Source of the DNA: an uncultured Porphyromonadaceae bacterium
GTDB lineage: Bacteria; Bacteroidota; Bacteroidia; Bacteroidales; Muribaculaceae
Length of the DNA stretch: 45,660 bases
Assembly (NCBI GenBank): GCA_900540625.1
Contig: UQGP01000018.1
Location: 1-45,660 of the forward strand
Direction of reading: 5' to 3'
Under the pieces are notes generated by a model. It saw only the letters and a program-made list of their open reading frames with translations, searched no databases and had not been told where the DNA came from. Position numbers and translations under genes: made by a program. Below are positions 26,040-35,523 of this stretch, piece after piece (within the stretch, counting starts at the first letter, position 1; every line of letters begins with the position of its first letter).

Positions 26040-27578
26040 TTACTTGAAGGAAAGCAGGCCGCGGTATGCGACGGTGACCAAGGCGCCGAAATTGTCGCCA
26101 CGCAAGTCTCCGGCATCAAAGGCGGCGGTGGCTGCGATGCTCAGTCCGGGGCATACCTTGGAAGCGTCCCAGTCCAGACGCACCATTGCCGAGGTGTTGT
26201 GCAGTTGTTTGGGCGTGTTTAGTCGCCCGTTGCCGCGAGCCTGTGCCCACGACAATTTGACTGTCCAGTCCAGCGCGGTTGAGGCGATGCTGCCGGTGGC
26301 GGCGGCATGAAATCCGCTGGTGCGCGTGTGCAGAAATTGTGGATAGCCGTCACGGTTGTATATCGGAGCAACGGTGAAGGGCGAGCCTATGGCCATGCCA
26401 TAGTTGTGGTGTGCGTTGAAAGATGAATTGTTGTAATAGTCATCGGCGCCCGAGGCTTCGGACGTGATGGTTGTGCCGGGGCGGTCGTTCGGAGCCCAAT
26501 GTATGGGTCCGCTTTGGTCGCGCATGTCTATATATTCGACTACGGCGGTGTGCAGCCATTTGCCTTGCGGATTGTGCCAGCGGATGCCCCAAAGGCCGTC
26601 CCACTTGTTGCGCTTGGCCATGGACGAGCCGTCTTCCCATAGCCATTGGAAATAGCCGGAGAGTTCCTGCCCGCCGGCAAAGCGGTATCGCGCGTTGAAA
26701 TCCCACGAGCCGAGGCTGCTGCCTTCCACCCATCCGTCGCCGTTGCCGCGTCCGGGAATAAACATTTCCCAATAAGCCTTGGCGTTGGAGCGGTTTTTGA
26801 CTTCTGACACTACCTTGCCTTCGCGGTAAAAGCGAGTGACGCCGCCGAAGTGTCCCGCGCATTGGGCGCCGATGGTTACGGACAGCGGCATAGAGGGCTT
26901 GGTGCGGAAATATGCGCGTTTGTAGGTGTACAATTCGCCTGTGGTCAGATGGTTGTTCCACATATTGTACTGGGCGCGCACCCAATCATTATGGGCAAAT
27001 TTGCCGTATGTAATCTGTCCTTCGATTTGTACCCATCCATTTGTGAAAGGAATATTCTGGAAATCGACAAATCCGGCACGTACCTGCGGTATGGGACGCG
27101 AGTTGTTGCTTTGTACCAGATCGCCGGAGGACAAGTTGTTGTCCACCAATATACCGGCCTGCTCCTGCATCCCGGCCGAGAGAAATACGCCGCGGTATTT
27201 GACTGATGCGTACAACTGCTGAAGCCATACAACGGCTGCGCCGTTGCGATGCGTACCCCAAGTGTCGTTGGCTGCATCGTAGCGGTCGTAGGACTGCTTA
27301 TGCGAGTATCCGGCCAGGACTTCCGCTCCGGCGGCCCAGTCAAAGCGTCGCGAGAGGTCGAGGTCCTTATGCGCCCATACATCGGCTGTCGCTGCATTTT
27401 TGGCCGAGGTGCGTCCGTAGTTCCAGGACGCTATCATATAAGGAGCGAAAGCGCCCGAAGATGTCTGCATATTGGCAGCGCCGCCGTAGTGTATGTCTAT
27501 GGGGGCAGCCCACGACGACAATGCTGCTGCGAGTCCGCAGGCCGTAACGGCGCTTCTGAATATTGAAGTAGGTATCAT
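26040..27578 (-). CDS. Wzi-family capsule assembly outer-membrane protein
   Basis: This is a 512-residue exported beta-barrel. The signal peptide (MIPTSIFRSAVTACG..., cleaved near SWA) is followed by features of the Bacteroidota Wzi family: HYGGAANMQTSSGAFAPYM near the start, alternating aromatic beta-strands throughout, and a final strand ending in AYRGLLSFK. Wzi proteins hold capsule or surface glycan to the outer membrane. It is the first gene of a minus-strand run that continues with a lipoprotein and nonulosonic-acid genes, which suggests the acid is part of a surface glycan. ATG at 27578 is the start; a TTG at 27593 lies inside the -7 promoter box. Confidence 0.87.
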   Translation of the reverse strand: MIPTSIFRSAVTACGLAAALSSWAAPIDIHYGGAANMQTSSGAFAPYMIASWNYGRTSAKNAATADVWAHKDLDLSRRFDWAAGAEVLAGYSHKQSYDRYDAANDTWGTHRNGAAVVWLQQLYASVKYRGVFLSAGMQEQAGILVDNNLSSGDLVQSNNSRPIPQVRAGFVDFQNIPFTNGWVQIEGQITYGKFAHNDWVRAQYNMWNNHLTTGELYTYKRAYFRTKPSMPLSVTIGAQCAGHFGGVTRFYREGKVVSEVKNRSNAKAYWEMFIPGRGNGDGWVEGSSLGSWDFNARYRFAGGQELSGYFQWLWEDGSSMAKRNKWDGLWGIRWHNPQGKWLHTAVVEYIDMRDQSGPIHWAPNDRPGTTITSEASGADDYYNNSSFNAHHNYGMAIGSPFTVAPIYNRDGYPQFLHTRTSGFHAAATGSIASTALDWTVKLSWAQARGNGRLNTPKQLHNTSAMVRLDWDASKVCPGLSIAATAAFDAGDLRGDNFGALVTVAYRGLLSFK

Positions 27579-27582
27579 AGCG

Positions 27583-27590
27583 CAAAGATA
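27583..27590 (-). promoter_or_regulatory. -7 promoter box directly before wzi
   Basis: The minus-strand sequence TATCTTTG matches TAnnTTTG exactly and ends only 4 bp before the wzi ATG (27578). With a start site about 6-7 nt after the box, the mRNA would be leaderless or nearly so. No clear TTTG lies 19-20 bp upstream. Confidence 0.5.
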
Positions 27591-27772
27591 CAAAAAAATG
27601 GCTAAATGACGTGGCCTATACGTGCTTGTTTGGCTTGTGTTTGGTTTGGAGGATACGACTTTTTGCTGCTTTTTGCTGCAGGGTGGTGTCTGGTATGCCG
27701 ATGTAAGGACGTCGGCAGGCGTAAATCACGACTGTAATCGCGATATTCAGGGCCTACGATACGCAATAGGCG

Positions 27773-29248
27773 TCAATATGACAGGACTTCGCGGCGGCCG
27801 GCGTCGATGCGCAGCAGGATAAATAATAGAATGGTGAAGCCCCAGAGCGAAGACCCGCCATAGCTGAAAAATGGCAAGGGAATGCCTATGACCGGACACA
27901 GGCCGATGACCATTCCGATATTTATGCAAAAGTGGAATATCAGGTACGAAGCAACACAATAGCCGTAGACGCGTCCAAATGTGGTGGGTTGGCGCTCGGC
28001 AATGGCCAGTACGCGCAGTATCAAAGCTACGAACAGCGCCATAACAAGCATAGTGCCCCAGAAGCCTTCTTCTTCGCCTATGGTGCAGAATATGAAGTCG
28101 GTATGCTGTTCGGGTACGTATTTCAGCTTGGTCTGCGTACCTTCCAGGAAGCCTTTGCCTGCAAATCCGCCGCTACCGATGGCAATTTTCGATTGGTTGA
28201 CGTTGTATCCGGCGCCGCGCAGGTCTTCCTCGATACCGAGTACCACTTTGATACGCAGTTGCTGGTGGGGCTGCAATTGGTTGAAGGCAGCGTGTACACT
28301 GAACATGAAGCATACCGAGGTGATGACTGCGGCTACGGGTATCAGCAATTTGCGTGAGCGTGTGCCGCCACGTATGGACATAATCACGAGGTAGATGCAA
28401 GGCACGGCCAGCATTATCATCATTAAGGCCATTCCCGGCAACTGTAGGTCGGTAAATGTGGCCAAAAGCCATAAGACCAAGCCGTAACCGCCGAGCCATA
28501 GCAGCACGTTGCGTGCTACTTCCCAACGTCGACAGTATATAAACATCATCACTGCAAGTGCTATGGCTACCAGCACCAGAATCCAGAATTGACCGGTGGC
28601 GATACCCATAATTGCGCCTTCGGTGAATTTGACTGCCACGACAAAGATTATCACGGCCATAGCCGCAGCAAACAATATGATGCCGCTCATGCCCTCGCGA
28701 TATAGGACAAAGAACAATGCCATGAAGGTGAGGGCCGAACCGGTTTCCTTCTGAGCCAATATCAGGAATACCGGAATGATGATGATGGCAATGGCGCGTA
28801 CATAGTTGCTAATCTTGGCGTTGAGCAGGAAGTTGTAGCCGCTGAACAGTTTGGCTAAGGCTAAAGCCGTAGCGAACTTGGCAAATTCGGCCGGCTGCAG
28901 ACTCATGGGGCCCAGCACAAGCCACGAGCGCGAGCCCTTGATGTCCGGAGCCAAAAACGGCGTGACCAGCAACAACAGCAATACCAGTACGTATATCGGG
29001 TAGGCATAGGTCTCGAACATACGCACTTCGATGAGCATGATGATGCCGCCGATGCACAGTCCCAAGCCTATCCATAGCGCTTGCTTGCCCGAAAATTCGT
29101 CAAAGGACAATATGGCGGCGTCATCGTAGTCGTAGCTGGCGGCATATATGCTAATGACGCCGGCCAGTACCATAATCAGGTAAATGATGACGGTAGGCCA
29201 GTCAAGGGTGCGCAGCACCGTGTCCGATTCATTTCTTCTTGTCAACAT
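27773..29248 (-). CDS. rodA: rod-shape SEDS glycosyltransferase RodA
   Basis: This membrane protein (491 residues, about ten hydrophobic segments) polymerises lipid II glycan strands in the elongasome with PBP2. SEDS landmarks include KGSRSWLVLGPMSLQPAEFAK, ILAQKETGSAL, NVNQSKIAIGSGGFAGKGFL, THFIFCTIGEE-like text at TDFIFCTIGEEEGF, and GIPLPFFSYGGSS near the end. Its start overlaps the mrdA stop by 20 bp, so the pair is translationally coupled. It ends the purH-mre-mrdA-rodA run. About 190 bp without a clear gene separates it from wzi. Confidence 0.96.
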   Translation of the reverse strand: MLTRRNESDTVLRTLDWPTVIIYLIMVLAGVISIYAASYDYDDAAILSFDEFSGKQALWIGLGLCIGGIIMLIEVRMFETYAYPIYVLVLLLLLVTPFLAPDIKGSRSWLVLGPMSLQPAEFAKFATALALAKLFSGYNFLLNAKISNYVRAIAIIIIPVFLILAQKETGSALTFMALFFVLYREGMSGIILFAAAMAVIIFVVAVKFTEGAIMGIATGQFWILVLVAIALAVMMFIYCRRWEVARNVLLWLGGYGLVLWLLATFTDLQLPGMALMMIMLAVPCIYLVIMSIRGGTRSRKLLIPVAAVITSVCFMFSVHAAFNQLQPHQQLRIKVVLGIEEDLRGAGYNVNQSKIAIGSGGFAGKGFLEGTQTKLKYVPEQHTDFIFCTIGEEEGFWGTMLVMALFVALILRVLAIAERQPTTFGRVYGYCVASYLIFHFCINIGMVIGLCPVIGIPLPFFSYGGSSLWGFTILLFILLRIDAGRREVLSY

Positions 29249-31085
29249 AATGCAGCGAAGATGTTAACATACTTGTTTCGAGGTGCTTGCGTGACGGCGA
29301 GATGGTGCCTGAGAGGTATTTCTCGATGACGAGACTGCCGATGGGGACGCCGAAAGTGGCGCCGAATCCGGCATTCTCAACGTATACGCACACCGCAATT
29401 TTGGGATGGTCGTAGGGAGCAAAACCGATGAAGGCACTGTGGTCCTTGCCGTGCGGGTTTTGCGCTGTACCGGTCTTTCCGGCCATCTCGATGCCGGGAA
29501 TGGCTCCGCGACGGCAGGTGCCTCCGGTGACGGCCATACGCATACCTTCGGCTACTTCGCGGTAGTATCGCGGCTCGATGGTGGGACGGCGCACGCGCAG
29601 CAGTTCTTTGTCCATGACTGTATCGCTTACTGCCTTGACCACGTGAGGGGTTATGAACCATCCGCGATTGGCGATAGTGGCGCAGAGGTTGGCAATTTGT
29701 ACGGGCGTTGCACCTATTTCGCCCTGACCTATGGATACCGAGATGATGGTGTTGGCGCTCCAATGTCCCTTGCCGTATATCTTGTTGTAGAAACGATCGT
29801 TAGGAATAAATCCGCGGCTTTCGCCGGGGAGGTCGACGCCGAGGCGGTATCCGTATCCCATGCTTACGAGGTGTTTTTTCCAAACCTCAAAGGCATTTGC
29901 GGCATTGCCGTATTTGCTGCGACGGTCAATCATTGCTTTGAATCCGTAGCAGAAGAAGGCGTTGCAGGACGTTTGCAAAGCGGGTTTCAGCGCCAACGGG
30001 CTTGCATGGCTGTGGCATCCGACGCGAAGTCTTCCGCTGACGTATCCGTGGTGGCAGGGGTAGGCGGTGCCGGTGGTGATTATGCCTTCTTGGAGCAAAA
30101 TCAAGCCCTGAGTCGGCTTGAAAGTCGAGCCGGGAGGGTAGGATGTCATCAGTGCGCGGTCAAACAGCGGGTGCGAGGGGTCGCGCGTAAGTGCTTTGTA
30201 ATTGGCGCCGCGGTTACGTCCCACCAGCAGCGAGGGGTCGTAGGTGGGCGTGGATACCATACATAATATTTCGCCGGTTTCGGGTTCGATGGCGACCACA
30301 GCGCCGCGTTTGCCCACCATCAGCGACTCGGCGTATTGCTGAAGCCGCATATCAATGCTCAATGTCAGGTCATGTCCCGATATGGGTGCTACATCATGCG
30401 CTCCGCCGTCGTATTTGCCTTGGATGCGCCCGTGTGCATCGCGTATCAGGATTTCCACGCCTTTGTTTCCGCGCAGGTATCGTTCGTAGCTGCGTTCTAC
30501 TCCGAGGTCGCCGGTGTAGTCGCCGGCGGCGTAGTAGGAGTCATCGGCAATATCTTGTGCATTGACTTCGCGAATATTGCCCAAGATATTGGCGGCACTT
30601 GCGGTGTTGTACTGGCGCAGGATGCGTTTTTGGATGAATATGCCCGGGAATTTATAGAGCTTTTCTTGCAGGCGTCCGTAGTCCTGAGCTGACAAGTGGG
30701 TCATCAGCACTTGTGGGGTGTAGGATGAGTATCCCGGATTGAGGTGGCGGTCGCGCATATCCTCGAAGCGTTGGCGTAGGGTCTCAACGGTGATGCCGAG
30801 GGTGTTGCAGAAGTCGATGGTGTCAAAGGTGGTGACATCGCGCGGTACCAGCATCACATCATAGGCCGGTTGGTTGAATACCACCAGTTGTCCGTTGCGG
30901 TCGTATATGAGGCCGCGTGAAGGGTATACGGTTTTGCGAAGAAAAGCGTTGGTGTCGGCCGATTCTTTGTAGCGGCTGTCATTGATTTGCAAGTCGAAGA
31001 GCCTGAAGGCGTAGATAATCGCTATCAGGACCACGAACCCCCCGATGATGTAGCGGCGTTTGGCGTAATCGTAGTTTTTTCTCAC
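29229..31085 (-). CDS. mrdA: penicillin-binding protein 2 (elongasome transpeptidase)
   Basis: This 618-residue class B PBP cross-links peptidoglycan during lateral growth. One N-terminal membrane anchor (residues 11-30) is followed by a dimerisation domain with YPSRGLIYDRNG. The transpeptidase domain has catalytic S320 in STFK (320-323), SCN (373-375) and KTG (537-539). The first codon is GTG; MRKNYDYAKRRYIIGG matches the usual start of Bacteroidota PBP2. It lies 30 bp after mreD and overlaps rodA. Confidence 0.96.
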   Translation of the reverse strand: MRKNYDYAKRRYIIGGFVVLIAIIYAFRLFDLQINDSRYKESADTNAFLRKTVYPSRGLIYDRNGQLVVFNQPAYDVMLVPRDVTTFDTIDFCNTLGITVETLRQRFEDMRDRHLNPGYSSYTPQVLMTHLSAQDYGRLQEKLYKFPGIFIQKRILRQYNTASAANILGNIREVNAQDIADDSYYAAGDYTGDLGVERSYERYLRGNKGVEILIRDAHGRIQGKYDGGAHDVAPISGHDLTLSIDMRLQQYAESLMVGKRGAVVAIEPETGEILCMVSTPTYDPSLLVGRNRGANYKALTRDPSHPLFDRALMTSYPPGSTFKPTQGLILLQEGIITTGTAYPCHHGYVSGRLRVGCHSHASPLALKPALQTSCNAFFCYGFKAMIDRRSKYGNAANAFEVWKKHLVSMGYGYRLGVDLPGESRGFIPNDRFYNKIYGKGHWSANTIISVSIGQGEIGATPVQIANLCATIANRGWFITPHVVKAVSDTVMDKELLRVRRPTIEPRYYREVAEGMRMAVTGGTCRRGAIPGIEMAGKTGTAQNPHGKDHSAFIGFAPYDHPKIAVCVYVENAGFGATFGVPIGSLVIEKYLSGTISPSRKHLETSMLTSSLHYVDKKK

Positions 31086-31115
31086 GACGGCAATGCTGGG
31101 GTGTTATAGTTCGGT

Positions 31116-31625
31116 TTACAATTTGGACTCGCGTCGGTGGGACAAGATACTGTCTATGGCAAATATTACCACGAAAGTGTAGGCTGTGCCTGTGGATATG
31201 CGCAGCATCAGTCGTCCGAAATTGAAGAAGCTGAAGGATTCGACAGTGTGCATCAAAGTGCAATATATCAGCACCATAGTGACGGCATATTTGAGAAACG
31301 CCGCGTGTCCCATACTGCGCGATGACGGCGCCGCTCCGGCAAGGTCTTCCTCGCGGTTGACGTACAGATGGAAGACGGGGCGTTGGAGGGCAACGGCCAC
31401 GGTGCAGCACAAGGCGTTGAGGCCCTGTGTATTGTCGAAAATGTCTACCAGCAATCCGAGCAGAAATCCTATGGTGAGGCGCAGGTTGTCATTGAGCGTC
31501 ACCGGAAGTGCAATGATGGAGTATATGAATACGCAGGCCATAGCACATCCGCCGATAATCAGGTTGTTGAATATCAGCGACTGTATCAGTACCAGCAGTA
31601 TGAATTGAATGGCTATGCGTATCAT
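31116..31625 (-). CDS. mreD: rod shape-determining protein MreD
   Basis: This is a 169-residue inner-membrane protein with five or six hydrophobic segments, including IAIQFILLVLIQSLIFNNL and LTIGFLLGLLVDIFDNTQG; the latter is the best-conserved stretch of Bacteroidota MreD. It links MreC, RodA and PBP2 in the elongasome. It sits between mreC and mrdA. A 135-bp gap before it (31626-31760) shows no gene and no clear promoter. Confidence 0.92.
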   Translation of the reverse strand: MIRIAIQFILLVLIQSLIFNNLIIGGCAMACVFIYSIIALPVTLNDNLRLTIGFLLGLLVDIFDNTQGLNALCCTVAVALQRPVFHLYVNREEDLAGAAPSSRSMGHAAFLKYAVTMVLIYCTLMHTVESFSFFNFGRLMLRISTGTAYTFVVIFAIDSILSHRRESKL

Positions 31626-31760
31626 TGTCTATTGTCTCGGAGTGGTATGCTGTATGGCGTTGCTGCGTGTTTGACGTCGATGCATTGCCTTGTATGTATT
31701 ATCGTTTTTGTGCCGTGGCTGTATCGTGCCGTGCTTTAATTACATCGGGGTGTCTGACGA

Positions 31761-32609
31761 TTATTCTTCGGGTGTATCGGCCTTTTCGAGTTGCTTGACC
31801 TCGGAAGCGTAGTCATTGAGAACAACCTGAACGTTGCCCAAACGAGCGAAGTCGCACAGCAGTCGTATGCGTAGTGTGAAGAAGTTCTCGTTGTGCGGTA
31901 CTTTGTCGTCAGCTACTATGCCTACGGGGATGCCGGGAGGGAATACGGCGGAGTATCCGCTGGTGACTACGGTGTCGCCGGTGTGGAATACGGTATGTCG
32001 GGGCAGTTCTTCGAGCAGCGCGTATGCCGGGTCGTTGCCGTCCCAAACCAGCGAGCCGAAGCTTTCGTTATGCTTGATTTTGCAAGATAAACGAAAGTTG
32101 GGGTTGAGCAGCGAAATTATTCGTGCGCTGTGCGGTCCCACAACGTTGACCACTCCGACTACGCCGTTTTGGTCGATGACGCCCATTTCTTCGCGGATGC
32201 CGTCGGCGGCGCCGCGGTTGATGGTGATGTAGTTGTGCAGGTGGATGACACTGTTGGAGATGACGTGCGCCACCACAAAGTGGTATCCGGCCAGCGAGTC
32301 AGGTAGCTGTAGCGTGTCGGCCATGACCATTTCGGACAGCATCTGATTGCGTCGTTGCATTGCCAGCAGTTCTTCTTGCAGGCGTGCATTGCGACGGTTG
32401 AGTTCCTCGTTGGCCTGACGCAGGTCAAAATACGAAGATATGCTGTTGCCGGCCTTGTACACGGACGAGGATAGTGTCCCGGCCGAAGTCAGCCATAGGC
32501 TGTGCTGGTAGGGGTTGGTATTGAACAATAGCAAGCAGCTCAACACCACGTAAATGATGAGGAGCAGCCAGCGACTATTGCGTATGAGAAATGATAATAA
32601 TCGGCGCAC
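31761..32609 (-). CDS. mreC: rod shape-determining protein MreC
   Basis: This is a 282-residue periplasmic scaffold with one N-terminal membrane span (residues 13-29) and a coiled coil at about 60-95. The beta-domain core has YITINRGAADGIREEMGV and VVTSGYSAVFPPGIPVGIV, family hallmarks. It bridges MreB and PBP2. The start codon is GTG at 32609, supported by the conserved MRRLLSFLIRNSRW beginning and by the absence of a better upstream ATG. The spacer to mreB is 94 bp and GC-rich. Confidence 0.94.
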   Translation of the reverse strand: MRRLLSFLIRNSRWLLLIIYVVLSCLLLFNTNPYQHSLWLTSAGTLSSSVYKAGNSISSYFDLRQANEELNRRNARLQEELLAMQRRNQMLSEMVMADTLQLPDSLAGYHFVVAHVISNSVIHLHNYITINRGAADGIREEMGVIDQNGVVGVVNVVGPHSARIISLLNPNFRLSCKIKHNESFGSLVWDGNDPAYALLEELPRHTVFHTGDTVVTSGYSAVFPPGIPVGIVADDKVPHNENFFTLRIRLLCDFARLGNVQVVLNDYASEVKQLEKADTPEE

Positions 32610-32703
32610 TTGTGTATGTGTGCCGCGTGGCCCGGACGGACGTGTCGGGATGGCGACGCGCCTTGGCGTGTGCGCTCCCGGTCACGCCGCGCCCTTGCGG
32701 GCG

Positions 32704-33723
32704 TCAGCGGATTAGGAACGAGAATTTATCGTAGTTTTTGAGAGCTATGCCCGTGCCGCGTGCCACAGCCAGCAGCGGGTCTTCGGCCACGTGGAATTGT
32801 ATGCCGATTTTGTCGGAGAGGCGTTTGTCCAAACCGCGGAGAAGTGCGCCGCCACCGGCCAGGTATATGCCGTTGCGTACGATGTCGGCGTAAAGTTCGG
32901 GGGGAGTGTTTTCCAGCGCCGCCAGGATTGCCGTCTCGATTTTGGAGATGGATTTTTCGATGCAGTGGCATATCTCCTGATATGATACGGGTACTTCCAT
33001 AGGCATGGAGGTCATTCCGTGAGGGCCGTGAACGATGAAGTCCTCCGGCGGATTGTCCAGTTCGACGAGAGCCGAGCCGACGTTTTTCTTGATTTCCTCG
33101 GCAGTACGTTCGCCCACTTTGACGTTGTGTGCACGTTTCATGTGGTTGACGATATCATCGGTGATGTCATCGCCTGCCACTTTGATGGACTTGTTGGATA
33201 CGATGCCGCCCAGCGAGATAACCGCGATTTCGGTGGTACCGCCGCCTATGTCTACAATCATATTGCCTTCGGGTGCTTCGACATCCAGGCCGATGCCGAG
33301 AGCAGCGGCCATGGGTTCGTAAATCATGTATACGTCGCGGCCTCCGGCGTGTTCGGACGAGTCGCGTACGGCGCGTATCTCGACTTCGGACGATCCGCTG
33401 GGGATGCCCACTACCATGCGCAGCGAGGGGCTGAACCAGCTGCGTCGTGCACTGGCTTTCTTGATCAGGGCGCGTATCATAAGCTCGGCGGCATTGAAGT
33501 CGCCGATGACGCCCTGACGCAACGGACGCACTGTACGTATATTTTCGTTTTCCTTGCCCAGCATCAGCTGTGCCATGTTTCCGACTGCTACCAGCTTGTC
33601 TGTGCGGCGGTCGAGGGCCACGATGGAGGGCTCGTTTATGACTATCTTGTCATTTTGGATGATGACCGTATTGGCTGTGCCAAGGTCTATGGCTATTTCT
33701 TTGGTGAGAGAAAATAGGGACAT
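32704..33723 (-). CDS. mreB: rod shape-determining actin homologue MreB
   Basis: This 339-residue bacterial actin organises the elongasome under the inner membrane. The phosphate-1 loop EIAIDLGTANTVI, phosphate-2 loop NMIVDIGGGTTEIAVIS and the adenosine motif LAGGGALLRGLDKRL are intact. It heads the mre genes but no promoter of its own was seen in the 255 bp before it. It may be transcribed from upstream of purH. Confidence 0.97.
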   Translation of the reverse strand: MSLFSLTKEIAIDLGTANTVIIQNDKIVINEPSIVALDRRTDKLVAVGNMAQLMLGKENENIRTVRPLRQGVIGDFNAAELMIRALIKKASARRSWFSPSLRMVVGIPSGSSEVEIRAVRDSSEHAGGRDVYMIYEPMAAALGIGLDVEAPEGNMIVDIGGGTTEIAVISLGGIVSNKSIKVAGDDITDDIVNHMKRAHNVKVGERTAEEIKKNVGSALVELDNPPEDFIVHGPHGMTSMPMEVPVSYQEICHCIEKSISKIETAILAALENTPPELYADIVRNGIYLAGGGALLRGLDKRLSDKIGIQFHVAEDPLLAVARGTGIALKNYDKFSFLIR

Positions 33724-33902
33724 TTTATATTTATTTGGAACTGTTATTTACTATGAATTGCGTGACGGTGGTCTTTCGGACGTCCGGAGAGCGAGGTTGC
33801 TGTTTTGCCGATGCTTGCGCGTGGTGGCGAATTGAACGGCGCTCTGCCGTATTCCGTCGGGATATATGTTGTTTTGTCGTTTCTGTCTGTCTGATGTTCT
33901 TT

Positions 33903-33938
33903 TTGCTGCTTCTGTTGCTTCTGTTGCTTCTGTTTATT
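33903..33938. repeat. 9-bp-period repeat, purH-mreB spacer
   Basis: The units TTGCTGCTT, CTGTTGCTT, CTGTTGCTT and CTGTTTATT give four 9-bp repeats in the plus-strand reading. TTTTGCTGCTTC recurs at 33950-33960. It lies in the 255-bp spacer before mreB, which otherwise shows only a CGGACGTCCG palindrome (33777-33786) and no gene. Confidence 0.65.
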
Positions 33939-33978
33939 GATTTTTTTCTTTTGCTGCTTCGGTGACGGCGCCTTCCTA

Positions 33979-35523
33979 TCAATGTCTGAAATGACGGATG
34001 CCGGTCATAGTCATAGCCAATCCGTGAGCGTCGCAGTATTCCACCGATTCGTGGTCGCGGATGCTTCCGCCGGGTTGTATGACAGCTGTTATGCCTGCTT
34101 CGTGTGCAATTTGCACGCAATCGCCGAAGGGGAAGAATGCGTCGGAGGCCATGACCGCGCCGTCAAGGGGCATCCCGAAGGCTTGAGCTTTGGCTATGGC
34201 TTGACGCAGCGAGTCTACGCGAGATGTTTGTCCTACTCCGGCGGCGCAGAGGGTGTGCCCGTGAGCCAGCACTATGGCATTGCTGCGGCAGTGTTTGACC
34301 ACTTTGGCTGCAAAGAGCATATCGTCCACTTGTGCCGGCGTGGGGGCGGTGGCGGTGACAGTCCGCAGGTCTTCGATGGTTTCGGTGCGGTTGTCGCGGT
34401 CTTGTACGAGCACTCCGCTCAGGGCGCTGCGCATTGTCGTGCGTGCGTTGTTGTCTTGTTTCTGCACCAGGATGATGCGGTTCTTTTTCTGCCGCAGTAT
34501 ATCAAGGGCCTCGCCCGAGTATGCCGGGGCAATGATGACCTCGAAGAATATCTTGTTGATTTCGGCTGCCGTATCGGGGTCGATGGTGCTATTGGACACT
34601 ATGACGCCGCCGAAGGCGCTGACGGGGTCGCCGGCGAGGGCGGCACGCCAAGCTTCAAGGGCTGTGTCGCGACATGCCAATCCGCAGGGGTTGTTGTGCT
34701 TGATGACGGCGAAAGTTGCCTGATTTTTATCGAACTCGGCAATGAGGGCCGTGGCTGCATCGATGTCCAGGAGGTTGTTGTAGGATATTTCCTTGCCGTG
34801 CAGTTGGTCAAACATTGACTCGAAATCGCCGAAGAACCATCCGCGTTGGTGTGGGTTTTCGCCGTAGCGGAGGGTACGCACGCCATCTACAGCCGTACGC
34901 AATGCCGTGGGTGCATCGCCGCAACTCTCGTCAAAGTATCCGAATATCAGGCTGTCGTAACGGCTGGTGACGGCAAAAGCCTCGCGAGCCAGGCGACGTC
35001 GTATTTCGGGGGTGGTGGCTGCGCCGTGCTGTGCAAGCACGTCCAGGATGTATCCGTATTGGTCGCGTGACGATACTATGGCTACATCGCGGAAGTTCTT
35101 GGCGGCGGCGCGTATGAGCGAGATGCCGCCTATGTCGATTTTTTCGATGATGTCCGCTTCCGAAGCTCCTTGTGCCACTGTTTCGGCAAAGGGGTAGAGA
35201 TCCACGATGACCATATCGATGGGAGCGATACCGTAGCGGGCACATTCATCGCTGTCTTGTGTGTTGTCGCGACGGTTGAGTATTCCGCCGAATATGCCCG
35301 GGTGGAGAGTCTTGACGCGTCCTCCCAGGATGGAGGGGTAGCCGGTGACGTCTTCGACCGCGTCACATCTATGGCCGCATTGTTGAATCCAGGCGCGTGT
35401 ACCGCCGGTAGAGAGCAGTCGCACGCCTTTGTCTGCGAGTATGGCTATGATGCGTTCCAAGGTCTCGTCCTTGTGATATACCGAGACGAGCGCGGTATGT
35501 ATCTGTAAGTAGTCGCTGGGCAT
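33979..35523 (-). CDS. purH: bifunctional AICAR transformylase / IMP cyclohydrolase
   Basis: PurH performs the last two steps of purine synthesis, AICAR to FAICAR to IMP. The N-terminal MGS-like domain has LLSTGGTRAWI and GYPSILGGRVKTLHPGIFGG. The C-terminal transformylase domain has YGENPHQRG, KHNNPCGLA and the closing PGGSIRD segment. The length of 514 residues is normal. It precedes mreB in the same direction, an arrangement I recognise from other Bacteroidales. The purine intermediate AIR is also the ThiC substrate, though the two loci are far apart here. Confidence 0.97.
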   Translation of the reverse strand: MPSDYLQIHTALVSVYHKDETLERIIAILADKGVRLLSTGGTRAWIQQCGHRCDAVEDVTGYPSILGGRVKTLHPGIFGGILNRRDNTQDSDECARYGIAPIDMVIVDLYPFAETVAQGASEADIIEKIDIGGISLIRAAAKNFRDVAIVSSRDQYGYILDVLAQHGAATTPEIRRRLAREAFAVTSRYDSLIFGYFDESCGDAPTALRTAVDGVRTLRYGENPHQRGWFFGDFESMFDQLHGKEISYNNLLDIDAATALIAEFDKNQATFAVIKHNNPCGLACRDTALEAWRAALAGDPVSAFGGVIVSNSTIDPDTAAEINKIFFEVIIAPAYSGEALDILRQKKNRIILVQKQDNNARTTMRSALSGVLVQDRDNRTETIEDLRTVTATAPTPAQVDDMLFAAKVVKHCRSNAIVLAHGHTLCAAGVGQTSRVDSLRQAIAKAQAFGMPLDGAVMASDAFFPFGDCVQIAHEAGITAVIQPGGSIRDHESVEYCDAHGLAMTMTGIRHFRH

